64,000 nucleotides of DNA from the NCBI GenBank assembly GCA_039881145.1, contig JAYKKI010000126.1, positions 1,103,501 through 1,167,500 on the forward strand. Direction: 5' to 3'. The notes under the pieces were generated by a model, which saw only the letters and a list, made by a program, of their open reading frames with translations, did no database searches and had not been told where the DNA came from. Source of the stretch: Druceiella hillmani (taxonomy: Eukaryota; Arthropoda; Insecta; Lepidoptera; Hepialidae). Of the stretch, positions 23,276 to 33,720 are shown one piece after another. The position numbers and the translations under genes are program-made. How positions within the stretch are numbered: the first letter of the stretch is position 1; every line of letters begins with the position of its first letter.

Positions 23276-23763
23276 GATCATTTATGTGTTCATCGGTCTG
23301 TTTGTCTTTCACATATTTTTTTTTCCGAAATTTTTTGACATGAGAATTTGACAATTTGCTTATGAAAAAGCATACATCTGCAACAATAAAACTCAACAAT
23401 ATTTGTAAGAAAATATTATAGAAAAATTAGGATGATAAATTTTTTTTAAATTTTATATACTGCGTAGAGAAGTAGCGAATTATACGATTATACGAATATC
23501 TAAATTAACTTTTTATTCAGAATTTTATTTATGATAATTGAATTGAATTTTATTTATGAGATATTGTTGGAAATATCTACCTCCTCAGCTTTGAAACTGT
23601 TAACTCAATATTTTGAACTACGCCACTAGAAGTTCACGTATAGTTCTCCGGAATGCTATCGTGATGATTTTAAACCTTATAACTTTAAAAAAATAGAGAT
23701 AAAAAAACACTTATGAAAGGTGCTGTATTAATATGTACATATGTGGAAAAATATTATTTATAA

Positions 23764-23764
<1 letters not shown>
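23276..23764. other. AT-rich sequence, nothing recognised
   Basis: No signal was recognised. Confidence 0.5.
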
Positions 23765-23809
<45 letters not shown>

Positions 23810-23820
23810 GTATATATGTA
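23765..23820. repeat. (TA)n microsatellite
   Basis: Alternating TA run with three TG interruptions. Confidence 0.95.
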
Positions 23821-25063
23821 TTTAATTCTGAAAATGTATTAATTTATAATTCATTTTTTCTATGTCGTGCATAAATAATTATCATGTGACAATAAATGTA
23901 TAACAAACGAAAAAAATGATCTAATTAAAAGTTTATAAATAACTAATGAACTCAGACTTGTATTAAAACATTGTTATTAAAACATTGGCTTCAAAAGGAG
24001 ACGTCTCCTTTGCGTATTACACCATTCATATATCAATCACGTCGTTACTACTAGAATATGTTGATTATTCTTCATTTATATTCAAAACTTATTCCAAGAG
24101 TTTTCGAGTTTCAAGATTTCAGTGTTTCTCGTTAGATGGAATTATTTCTGCTCAACATTTCACCGTACTCATGAATAGTCCATTTATATTCCGTGACAGC
24201 TTTGAAATATTTCGTAACGGAAAAATTTTGGAACTTTGCAGACATTAGTTCGAAAAAAACTTTTTCCGTTTTTCTCCATATGAGGATAAGATTAATCTCA
24301 TTTTAAAAAAAATACAAGACACACGCCTATAAACATATATCCATATGCTGACATTTAGGTATGCTATTTCGTAAAATTTGGTAAGCCTTGTATGATATGC
24401 GAGTACATTAATATAACTCGGATTAGAAAATATAGAACATACAGAATATATTTAGAATATGTTTTTGAACGTATTACGTATAAAATAGTGCTGAGTTTTG
24501 CTAGAACAAAAATACCACGCTACGTAATATGAATAAAAGACTTTATTAAAATTATCCTATTTAGAGAGAACATAGGACAAATTAATTAAAGAAATTCGTT
24601 AACAAATTTTTATTTTACAAGTTTTTGTCGATTCGCCGACTAGTTTATTCATTAGCTTTTTTATGTAAAAGCGTAGGAAAAATTAATGCACTCATTCATT
24701 TCTGTCATCGTATTAAAAAAATTAAAGAAACCACTAAAGCATTGTCAAACCAAAAGGTATTATATTTTAAGATAATTGTGCCACGGAGAACCGAGTTATG
24801 AATTAGTGCGTCTATTTTGTCCGACGCTGGTATATATTAAAGCTTAGCTAGTAAACTATTTTACGAACTAATACAAACCTGTAAAGTGAAAATTTGTGAA
24901 GGATTTTTTAAAGTCCTATGTTCTTTCAAACTATGGTAATTAGCTATTGGAGGGAAATTAAATTTTACGACATTTGAAAAAGTCACTTTTCGTTTTACAT
25001 AGCGTGATATTTTTGTTCTAGCAAAATGTAGCTCTATTTTTTGCGGGATTCATACATAAACAA
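23821..25063. other. AT-rich sequence; one unsupported 87-codon frame
   Basis: The plus frame 23985-24248 (87 codons, starting MASKGDVSFAYY) has no recognisable domain. It is not overtly low-complexity, but without conservation evidence it is not called as a gene. Nothing else was recognised. Confidence 0.4.
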
Positions 25064-25068
25064 ATATA

Positions 25069-25130
<62 letters not shown>
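25064..25130. repeat. (TA)n microsatellite
   Basis: Alternating AT run of about 60 bp with one TG interruption near 25073. Confidence 0.95.
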
Positions 25131-26220
25131 CGTATATCGTTACTTTAAAATAAATACATCAAAAATGCACCATTCCTGTGTTTACGCCTTTATTAGCTTG
25201 TTCAACAATTTCACTAGTTTTTCGTGCTTGTTTGTGCATGCCAATTTGAAATTTGATACTAAATAAATAAATAAACACCATCTGCACTGCACAACTGTTA
25301 TTATATAATGATTTTTGATACAGTTTTTCTTACGATGTTATTCGCTGTTTCAAGCTTCATAAAGTCAATAGCTATTTGTATGTAAATGACTTTAGCAGAT
25401 ATATTTAAGTTATACTTTAGACCTAATAAAATTATTAATAAATACACATACATATGTTGAATAAAGAGATAAATAATAAAAAATTAATTGGATTGTTTGA
25501 GTAAATTGTAACTGAAACTAAGCTTTGCGTGCTTGTATATAAAACTGGGAGCTTCATTAACGTTAAGTTAATAAATTTCCGTTTGTAATCATAGCGTTTA
25601 GGATATTTTTAAGTTGATCTGGTCACGTTACGTATTGATTGGGGACCGTAAGATTTATTATTAAATTTACTGAATACATAATTCATTAATAACTTTTGTC
25701 AGGCAATTTTGCCATTAATGTTTACATGAAGTTATAATTGAAGATGTAAATTGGTGTGGTGGTTAATAATATTTTATATTGTACAACAACAATTAAAAAG
25801 GGAATAAGGGATAAGCTTTGATCATATTAAAAAAGATCCTTCTAACACTATACAATTTTAACCATTTAATCAATCTATTTAACTTACTGGCCCTTATTAT
25901 GATGCCAATGAACCATTATAAGCGACCCGGAATAAGTCATAAATTCACTTTTCACTGAGAACTTTGTTTATTTTGAACTCCGTTGAAGTTTTCGTGGACA
26001 AAAGAATTCTACTTAACAATCTTCGTCGCATAAACCTGAGGATACTGATTATATGATTACATTGAGCGTGGTGCTGAACGATATTGCTAATACCATTTTC
26101 TAAAAAAAAAATTATCGAAATATTCGCACAAACTATATTTTCTTGCTTGTTTGACTTTAGAGAGCTTAAAGTTAAAGAATGGCGTTTTCAAAAGCGGTGT
26201 CCCATATAGTACTCTTTTCA

Positions 26221-26221
<1 letters not shown>
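25131..26221. other. AT-rich sequence, nothing recognised
   Basis: No gene, RNA or mobile-element signal was recognised. Confidence 0.5.
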
Positions 26222-26317
<96 letters not shown>

Positions 26318-26329
26318 CATATATATATA
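26222..26329. repeat. (TA)n microsatellite, one of the longest in the window
   Basis: Over 90 bp of uninterrupted TA followed by CATACATATATATATAG. A long minus frame through it (26087-26320) is a repeat artefact. Confidence 0.97.
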
Positions 26330-26340
26330 GATATGTATAG

Positions 26341-26515
26341 TATCACTCCTTTTGTTTTTAGCGCTTCACAGAATACACTCATCCAACAATCATCCAAATT
26401 TCATCTATATAGTGCCAATAGTCGCCGAGTAAAATGGTTGTGACATATGGACGGACAGACGGATATACCTACAGGATGACAGTACAAGGGTTCCCTTTGT
26501 TGCTAAAAATGTTGA
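26341..26515 (+). repeat. Right-end fragment related to the 16-kb insect repeat
   Basis: CATCCAAATTTCATCTATAT, then AGTCGCCGAGTAAAATGG, GGACGGACAGACGGATA and AGGGTTCC follow the same order as 16620-16720 (CATCCAAATATCATCTATAT, AGTCTCCAAGTAAAATGG, GGATGGACTGACGGATA, GAGTTCC). Only the right part is present, and it starts immediately after a (TA)n tract. Confidence 0.65.
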
Positions 26516-28257
26516 TTGCACTGGTAATATAGTGTATTTTTTTAATGTTTTCTTTTCATAGAAGTTGTGTTTAGTGATAGTGAGGTTAAACTTAAGATCA
26601 CTTTTAAGATAACAAATATTTTTTATTGAAAATTAAATTATTTCTCCAGAATAAAACCTCAAATAAAAAAGATATTATATATAAACTTTCTTCATATCCT
26701 TCATCCTGAAAGGAATCTGAAAAAATTACTGCATTACCAGTTAACTAACACTCTGTATATTCTTCTGTTTGCGACTTAATTACAAAAACAATTATATATC
26801 TTTTCCATCTCTATATTATCACTGTTAACCATAAAAAAATGAAATAAATAGAAAAAGGAAGAAGTAACAATATAGGTAACATAAACTTTTTCTGATTCTT
26901 TTAAATATCAGGTTATATCAAATATCAATAAAGCTTATGTAAGTTATCATTACAATAAGCTCTTAAAGTTTGTTAACTCTTCATTTTTATATTGTTATTA
27001 CAATGAATTACAAAAAAACTAAACGTTTACAAAATTTTTTAACTTGAAGAAAATGCTATTGTAGCCATATGTCCACCGCATGTACGTATTAATCAATATA
27101 TTAAAGTTACCTAATATGTTGATTTATTTGCGATATTCGACGCTCCACTGCGGTGTAACCGGGGCTATTTCCCAAAACAATAAATAGTCGCGACTGGAAA
27201 CTTTATATCTTTCTTATGTTCGATTATGTGAAACATGGATTTATCTCGTTGGTCTTAAAAGTTGTTTTTCGGTACTTATTAATATTATATTGTCATTAAT
27301 ACTAATAAAATCTCACCGAAATATTCAAAGCGTAATCCAGACATATTACGTTTAGTTATCTAATAAGATCTTTGAATAGAAAACAAAGAAATTTTTCCTA
27401 CATTTAATTTATCATAAGGAATATGATTATATTGCTATGAATTCAACTTGTGTGCCATTATGCCAAACGCCTTTTATCTTCCAGTATTTTTTACATAGTT
27501 TCCATGTTTTAATATTTAGTCACTTCAACAGGTCTATCATATCTTAAACTGACCTTCAGAAAATATTGTTGCTTAGAAATTTAATTAACCACAATTCAAT
27601 CGCTCTTAAAAATGAACAATAGCACCTAATATCACATTAACTTCATAGAAGCACTCGTTCTTTTATTAATACTTGTTTAAGATTACAAAGAAAATTATCT
27701 CTTATATTAGGAGGGGTGAATTCCGCCCGAGTTTCTTTCTAAAAAAATGTGATTAAGCACATAATAATTGTCATGAGATCTACGTCGATGTTGTTGTAAT
27801 AATTTTTGCTTTGTCTGTTTTAAGTTTTGTTTTATTTTAAAACATCATTGCATACAAAAAATAATTTATCAGCAACCTTAGTTTGTGATAAAAATGTAAA
27901 TATGGTTAACTTAAAACGATGTGTTTCTTACATTGTCTTATGAGTAAAAATCACCCCCAAAACCGTAATCAAATAAAAATTTAAACCATAAGCAGCGTTT
28001 TTGTTGGAGTTGAACAAAAATAGTTTTCCCAAAGTTAAGCTTATAATTATTTGATAAAATAGCTTAAAGAATCACGGCCAAGGTTTACGAAAAATTACGT
28101 GACTTATATAAACTTCAAAGAAAACTAGCGTTTCTTTTTTGAGCTCATTCTGTCTAATAAATATTAAAATTATATGTAACCATAAAAAATGTTACTTTTT
28201 GGTTTTATTTCCTAGATTAATTTAGAAATACTTTTAGCTGTTTCTCCGCTCTAATTT
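26516..28257. other. AT-rich sequence, nothing recognised
   Basis: About 1.7 kb without recognisable coding sequence. A slightly GC-richer block near 27130-27200 is unassigned. Confidence 0.5.
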
Positions 28258-28440
28258 AATGATTGCGGAAGGCATAATGCATCATAATATTTTATATACC
28301 TTATGCAAAAGTTGGTCGTAAAAAGGGGTGACCTATTTTTGTATGAGGGGTTATCATCTTCAGTCACGACACTTAATGCATTCACAACGCGGTCGTCGTC
28401 TACTAGCGCTCTGTCAATGAGTTGAAGGGTAGTTTACTTT
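28258..28440 (+). repeat. Unclassified dispersed repeat, copy 2
   Basis: This aligns with the reverse complement of 340-520. The best-conserved part is GTCGTAAAAAGGGGTGACCT followed by ATCTTCAGTCACGACA. GC content is higher here (CGCGGTCGTCGTCTACTAGC) than in the flanks. The family was not identified. Confidence 0.55.
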
Positions 28441-29691
28441 AATTAATTACTCCTTTTGCATTTTCCATTCGTTACTGAACAGAGTCGACTCGTTGTTGCG
28501 GTTATGGATATAAATTTTCCTTACTCTGAAAGGCGTAAAATAGAAATTTTGTAAAAGATCAAAGACATCTAGGAATACTCCTTTTTTAAATTTATTTTAA
28601 ATCAATGTTTGAACAAGAAAACATATCAAAATTTTGAATCTGTATAAACGTCAATATATGGCATAATGTTAAATATTTCAGAAAATACTTATATTTGAGG
28701 AAGATTTCGTACACATTATTTGGTTATTATTATACAAATGAATAAATACCATCTGCTTTAGATGTTCTTTCCTGAAATTTTAACTCAATTCTCTTTTTTT
28801 CGAAAACAAAGTTTTAAACAATTCTTTGATCAATGACTCTTTCACAAATGAATGTCAACGAAAGCGAGTTTAAACTCATTAAAAATTTTATATGATTTTA
28901 GTAATGTTATTTAAACTTATTATGAAGCACTCAAATTAAAATTATATTGGCTTTCGTCTGTTAAGGAGTTATAATGTAAGGAATATAAGTAAAATGTCAA
29001 CAAAATTAATGTAATTTTGAACGTTTAGGTACAAAATATTTGGACACGTCAAGTTAAATTACATTAGATAATACTTAAAATTTCAATGAGGATAAGATAA
29101 AGAAAAGACCTGGTTAACTGTGAAGTAAGGACTAAAACCGTAAATAAATAACATTAAACAAAACAAATTCAAGAGTGTGAAGAGAAGTAACGTAAATATT
29201 ATACATTCCAATAGAGTATAGATATGAATTTCGTCCTGTTCTGTTTTCCGTCCCTGAATTTTTTTTTTCTACTAAAAAGTAGACCTGGATTAATAATATA
29301 GCTCGGGAAATGGTTAATTAATTATTAAAATTATTCAAGGTATTCACTTGTCGTGATATGAGGGACACTGTGCTTGATATTTTTAAGCAAGTCTTAAAAA
29401 AGGAAGCTTCTAGATAATGAATGTAGTATTAGGTAGTATTTTTCATCTTTAAGGCCATCAAGATGTGGTTAATTAAATTTCAACACAGTAATTACCTTCT
29501 GACAGTTAAGTTATGATATTCCTGAAATGTTGATGTGACTAGAGGTAAAACCGTGAAAACTTGGTAAAAAACTACTGGAAGAAGATAACAATTTGGCATA
29601 ATGAGTCTAAGGGAACCCTCAAGTTGATATTAAAGCAGTATCACTGTATTCGTTATGATCTATTAACATTACGAAAAATTTCTTCGCTTCT
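28441..29691. other. AT-rich sequence, nothing recognised
   Basis: No gene, RNA or repeat-family signal was recognised. Confidence 0.5.
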
Positions 29692-29746
29692 ATTTAAAGA
29701 TCGTGTTAGATAACAAAAATATTTAAAGATCGTGTTAGATAAAAAA
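29692..29746. repeat. Tandem duplication, period 29 bp
   Basis: ATTTAAAGATCGTGTTAGAT occurs at 29692 and at 29721 in direct tandem. Confidence 0.85.
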
Positions 29747-29940
29747 ATTACGATTATTCTTTTCAAATTTCGGTAAGCTTCTATTAGAATTTATAAAAAT
29801 ATTTTTTTATAAATTGACTATCTGAGATAAGTTTTTCGTATTAAGGTAATTTCTTAATGAATGTAGGACTATCATCAGATAAGAAAATTTTCTCAAAAGG
29901 GTATGTGCTACACATTTCTGTAATATAGGCCTAGTGCACT

Positions 29941-30125
29941 AACATGTATAAACTTGCATTAACAAGCATACAGCTGCACTTATATGTACACACACACGCA
30001 AGTGTCAATACACACTCATTAACATGCACACACTCAGTAGATGTGCAAGAACACGCACACACAATCTCACAAGTGCAAACCGCACAATCATACTCACGCC
30101 CGGACACATGCAAATACTCCAACTA
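29941..30125. repeat. Degenerate CA-rich tract
   Basis: About 185 bp dominated by CACACA, GCACAC and TACACAC words with frequent interruptions. It is open on both strands (29944-30126 plus, 29931-30122 minus), which is a property of stop-poor CA/TG repeats, not evidence of coding. Alternating CA/TG tracts can adopt Z-DNA. Confidence 0.8.
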
Positions 30126-30650
30126 ACAAGCAAATCCCATTATTATTAACTTTCCACCTTATATTTTGTAAATAAAAACCGATACACAAGTTTTCGGAAC
30201 GTCAAGTCCATACTTTATATGATTGAAAATAAGAAAGGTTTCAAATTTCTAGGCACGGTTATTTAATATTTTGAGAAATCAAGTATCGCTAATACTTCAA
30301 TATATTACATAAATGCAATAGTCAAGTAGAACGAAACGAGTTGAATGTATAGCAGCGTAATCCGGGAACATAGTCAGTAATATATTAGCCAAGCTCTCAG
30401 TTATATCCACAAATATACCGGCAACAACTTGTTGCCGTAACTAACTTGAAACAGTGTATACTTCAATTTAAAACCCAGGATGTAATTTTACATATAAATG
30501 TATAATCATAGGTTTACGATGACGATTTAGTTTTCAAAAATTGATATACATTCTATTACTTTTGTCTGAGCGATACCTTGTGGATAACGACCAGCTGTTT
30601 GTACTTTGTTTCTATCCATGCCCTTATATTGTTCCTTTCGACGTACCTAA
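30126..30650. other. Nothing recognised
   Basis: No gene, RNA or repeat-family signal was recognised. Confidence 0.5.
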
Positions 30651-30686
30651 AAGATTTTGAAAAGGTAGCTCCCTTTTCAAAATCTT
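30651..30686. repeat. Perfect 15-bp hairpin
   Basis: AAGATTTTGAAAAGG (30651-30665) is the exact complement of 30672-30686, with a 6-nt loop. Confidence 0.75.
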
Positions 30687-31565
30687 TATAATCATCACAT
30701 ATGCATATAATATCTAATCGTCATTCCCTTACATTATAACCGATTTAATAATAAGACAGAAAAACACAGATATCCCATAATGGAGTGCTAATAATTATTC
30801 CGGACTATACCAATAATAAACGTATAAAAAGAGTATATATACGTATTTAATTATAGCCAAAATAAACGTAACGTTAATGTTTTATATTTTCTTGAATTGA
30901 TTTATGAAGAAAATTAATGGTTAAACGTCTCTATGTATATATAACCCGGTATTTACATCTGAAAATAATTCCATTTTTTTAAAAGACCATAATTGTTAGT
31001 TTTATTTTAGAATCATTATTTTATTGGAAACTGTTAAGGACTAGTGGATAGAAAACCAGAACGAATATTTAATAATTTCTTATAAGGATGTGGCCATTCA
31101 ACACTAAAATATTTTACTTATTATAATAAATTTCGTGGTCAATATACATTTAAAAATATACCCTACAAGTTCTATTGCTGTAGTAACTTAAGTGAAACGT
31201 AATATTACGGCTTCACATTTAGAGTCGTAGTAGTTAAAGAAAAAAAAATTTGGTCTTTTACTTGGCAACTAGATATGACCAAATGACTATTATCGATGTA
31301 TTATTATGTCGTTAACGTTTTCATACCAAGACCATTTAGTTGTAGTCAACCTCTTAGCATCGATTGAGTTACGGGTTAAATGTAAACATAATACCTTAAT
31401 TACCTTTATGCGAAGTTAGATAGTTCTCAAATGATTATCTGTGAACATCGGGGGTTTATGTTTTTGGATGTTATATTTATTGGTCGTTATAAACGAGTCA
31501 CTGAGTTTTCTTAAATAAAAGATCCTAAAGCCATTAATCATGGAAGATGTATTTAATTTATGGTA
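30687..31565. other. AT-rich sequence, nothing recognised
   Basis: No gene, RNA or repeat-family signal was recognised. The 63-codon minus frame 31416-31607 overlaps the Penelope-like tail and is not a gene. Confidence 0.5.
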
Positions 31566-31668
31566 ACGATATTGAATATATTTGGCGTTAATTTTGTAGA
31601 AATTCATTTTTCACAATTAAATGAAACTACGTGATGTAGTATTATTTCTACTTTCTTTAATTTCTTTA

Positions 31669-31709
31669 CAACGACCTAAGTTTTGTTGTATTGCAACATC
31701 TTCAGGTGG
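31669..31709 (-). ncRNA. Degraded hammerhead-like motif, opposing copy
   Basis: Read on the minus strand, CCAC-CUGAAGA is kept, but GAAA has become AAAA and the closing strand of stem I reads GUUG instead of GUGG. It is probably inactive. It is the mirror copy of 31743-31783. Confidence 0.45.
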
Positions 31710-31742
31710 GCTATTAGCAAATATGCTATCTTTGCTAATAAC

Positions 31743-31783
31743 CCACCTGAAGATGTTGGAATACAACGAAACCTAGGTCGTGG
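31743..31783 (+). ncRNA. Hammerhead-ribozyme-like motif (best copy in the window)
   Basis: The order matches a type I hammerhead. CCAC (stem I, 5' strand) is followed by CUGAAGA (core box CUGANGA), then a short stem-loop GUUGGAAUACAAC, then GAAA, a short CCUAGG segment that could form a minimal stem III, the UC of a GUC cleavage triplet, and GUGG closing stem I with CCAC. One feature is non-canonical: an extra U lies between CUGAAGA and the first base pair of stem II. The same U is present in all copies here, so it may belong to the family. Activity is unproven. Confidence 0.5.
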
Positions 31784-31840
31784 CAAAGAAATTACAGAAA
31801 GTAGAAATAATACTACATCACGTAGTTTCATTTAATTGTG

Positions 31841-32294
31841 GGTAACGATATTTGTAAGAAATTAGCAAGGCAAAGATATTCCGTTTTAAAAGCTGCGTTT
31901 AATAAATTTCTAATCTAGTAATATAACTGCAGATTCTTTCCTTTTAAAGGTTATTTTACCTTCGGGGAAAATTGTTGCTTGTCTGACACATATAACTTTA
32001 AACCTATGTACATCCTATAACTATGAATATGTTTCTGTGACAATTTCTCAATAAATTTTAAGCGGAATACATATAATAAGGAATACATTTTATTATTATA
32101 TATTTGTTTAAGGGATAATTATCTCGTTTGTGACATTTATTCATCTGTTTGGAAAATTTCCCGGGTGACCACTGTTTTAATATCTGTTTCTATAACCGAT
32201 GTAAAAAAATTAAGGCGGTCTTATTTTTATTTGCTAAAATAGGTGAAAGTGTTCCACATCGCGCTATATATTTGTAAATCCTATCCCTGCTGGC
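31841..32294. other. Nothing firmly recognised
   Basis: The last part (32150 onward) may hold more degraded upstream sequence of the LINE relic that follows, but no motif is readable. Confidence 0.4.
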
Positions 32295-33060
32295 GGAATG
32301 CCAGCAAGGTTTCCGTCCAAAGCGTTTCACCGTCACTAATCTCCTTAATTTTGTGGATTACGTAGTTAAAGAATTGGATCGAGGTAGTCAAGTAGATGTA
32401 AACTAGATTTATTTAGAAGAGGAATTTGACCAAGTGGATAACGATATTCTACCAGTAATATTGTTGGACGTAGGGATATCTTGTCACCGGAATCATGCTA
32501 GTAAAATTCTCTACTAATTACTTCGAGCCCATAAACAATACATTCAGTTTGGAAATTTAAAATGTGAGCTTTATGTTAATCGATCTAAAATAAAACAAGA
32601 TTGTAATTTAGATCCTATTCTGTTTCTCATCATGTGTCGCTGTCAGTTGTCAATACTGCTCGTTGCCTTCTGTTTGTCGATGATTTAAAACTCTTCTTAG
32701 GCATCTATTGCAAAGTAATAGAGAGCTGATCCAATATAATATTGATTCTGTGTAACAAGCTACATTTTAATGTAAGTAAATACCCTAGCTTACATGTCAC
32801 ACTTATGCCTAGTTATAAGCTGAACGGAAGTACACTCGACCAACTACGTATGGGATCTTGATATAATTATGATTAATCATCTTACATCTCATAATCATAT
32901 TATCGATACCTGTCAGAAAATCTACAAGTCACTAAGTTTTATCTTACGCCAATACCAACATTTTGATAATGTTGTATGTATCATTATTTTATTTCAGTTT
33001 TTAGTCTCTAATATCTTGAAACCAATTCAGTCATCTGCTCTCCATATGAAGCGATGATGG
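32295..33060 (+). pseudogene. Jockey-type LINE reverse-transcriptase relic
   Basis: Read in one main phase with stops, this gives QQGFRPKRFTVTNLLNFVDY, continuing VVKELDRGSQVDV, the RT region upstream of and into motif A. Motif A itself is damaged: the family's LDFEKAFDQVD reads as LEEEFDQVD, two codons shorter and without the catalytic Asp. Further on, HKQYIQFGNLKCELYVNRS and KQDCNLDPILFLIM correspond to the segment before motif C (family VKQGCNLGPILF). Motif C survives as LLFVDDLKLF (FVDD at 32673-32684). Then KLHFNVSKYPSL, YKLNGSTLDQL and HNHIIDTCQKIYKSL match the region also seen in the relic at 2.6-3.4 kb. Many stops and frame changes make it non-functional. The two relics overlap in the HxxI-TCQK region and appear to belong to one family or close relatives. 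Confidence 0.85.
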
Positions 33061-33431
33061 TAACTTAAGAATACAATTTAAGAAAAAATTATGAGAACTT
33101 CCTCAACAGCGACATTTGAAGATAATATCAATGCCACATGTGTCAACCTAAAGATAAGATAAATTAAAAACATTAAATCTTGAGTAAGTTTAGGTATTGG
33201 TATGAATGTAGGTATTGGTATGAATATAGCTTTGTGCTGAGGGAGATGAAACCATGGTATGGTTTGGGCGATAAGTTATAAGAATAATGTTATAAAAATA
33301 TGAAATCTGACATCTCTTATATCGTATATTAGAAAATCGATTGATTACACAAAGTTGCACAAATGACGAAAATCTGGAAAAAAGATGATACTCACATTTT
33401 TCGGATGGACGGGTTATTATGGAACTATTTT
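33061..33431. other. Nothing recognised
   Basis: A small duplication GTAGGTATTGGTATGAAT occurs near 33192-33228. No other signal was seen. Confidence 0.5.
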
Positions 33432-33565
33432 CCTTAAAGATAAAGAATAGTTACCGCTAACAGATATTAACAGATATTATTTTTCTTAAAGACACAAACA
33501 GATATTATTTTTTTTAAAGACACAAACAGATATTATTTTTCTTAAAGATAAAGAATAGTTACCGC
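33432..33565. repeat. Tandem repeat of about 36-bp units with matching outer flanks
   Basis: CACAAACAGATATTATTTTT, followed by CTTAAAGA, recurs three times. The whole array is flanked by two direct copies of CTTAAAGATAAAGAATAGTT plus ACCGC (33433-33457 and 33541-33565), suggesting that the array grew inside a duplicated unit. Confidence 0.8.
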
Positions 33566-33586
33566 AAAAAGATTATAACAATTGTT

Positions 33587-33720
33587 ACGCACGCACGCGC
33601 GCACGCACACACACACACACGCACGCCCGCACGCGCACACGCATTGGCACACGCGTGAGCAACCGCGCGCATAACCGCGCGCGCAACTGCGTGCGCACAT
33701 GCGCGCGCACTCGCGCGCGT
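33587..33720. repeat. GC-rich alternating purine-pyrimidine tract (CA/CG/GC)
   Basis: About 134 bp made almost only of ACGC, GCGC, CACA and CGCG words, strikingly GC-rich in AT-rich surroundings. Such alternation is the classic Z-DNA-forming composition. It is stop-poor, so it extends a minus frame (34070-33585, 161 codons) whose C-terminal third is only R, A, V and C. That part is a repeat artefact. CpG density is also unusually high for the window. Confidence 0.9.

Larger units (their letters stand above)
31566..31840. mobile_element. Head-to-head pair of Penelope-like ends forming a 229-bp palindrome
   Basis: Two copies of the unit also seen at 7.94 kb face each other. The arms 31612-31721 and 31730-31840 pair over about 110 bp around a loop of fewer than 10 nt near TATGCTAT. 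Outermost in each arm is AATTAAATGAAACTACGTGA (or its complement). Each arm holds a hammerhead-like motif: plus strand 31743-31783 and minus strand 31709-31669. The left unit continues outward into the tail AATGAATTTCTACAAAATTA (31566-31610), while the right unit stops after ATTTAATTG. Inverted or tail-to-tail terminal repeats are known for Penelope-like elements. No RT-coding sequence of that group is visible between or beside them. Confidence 0.65.

Noticed and set aside
23985..24248. 87-codon plus-strand frame starting MASKGD
   Set aside because: The composition is not low-complexity, but there is no motif, no neighbouring exon signal and no conservation evidence. It was left as unsupported.
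26087..26320. Open frames with long IYIYIY runs (also at 6175, 10029, 25072, 53567 and 57835)
   Set aside because: These are translations of (TA)n microsatellites.
29931..30126. Overlapping open frames on both strands rich in Cys, Thr and His
   Set aside because: The frames come from a degenerate (CA)n tract that lacks stops on both strands. The composition is that of the repeat.
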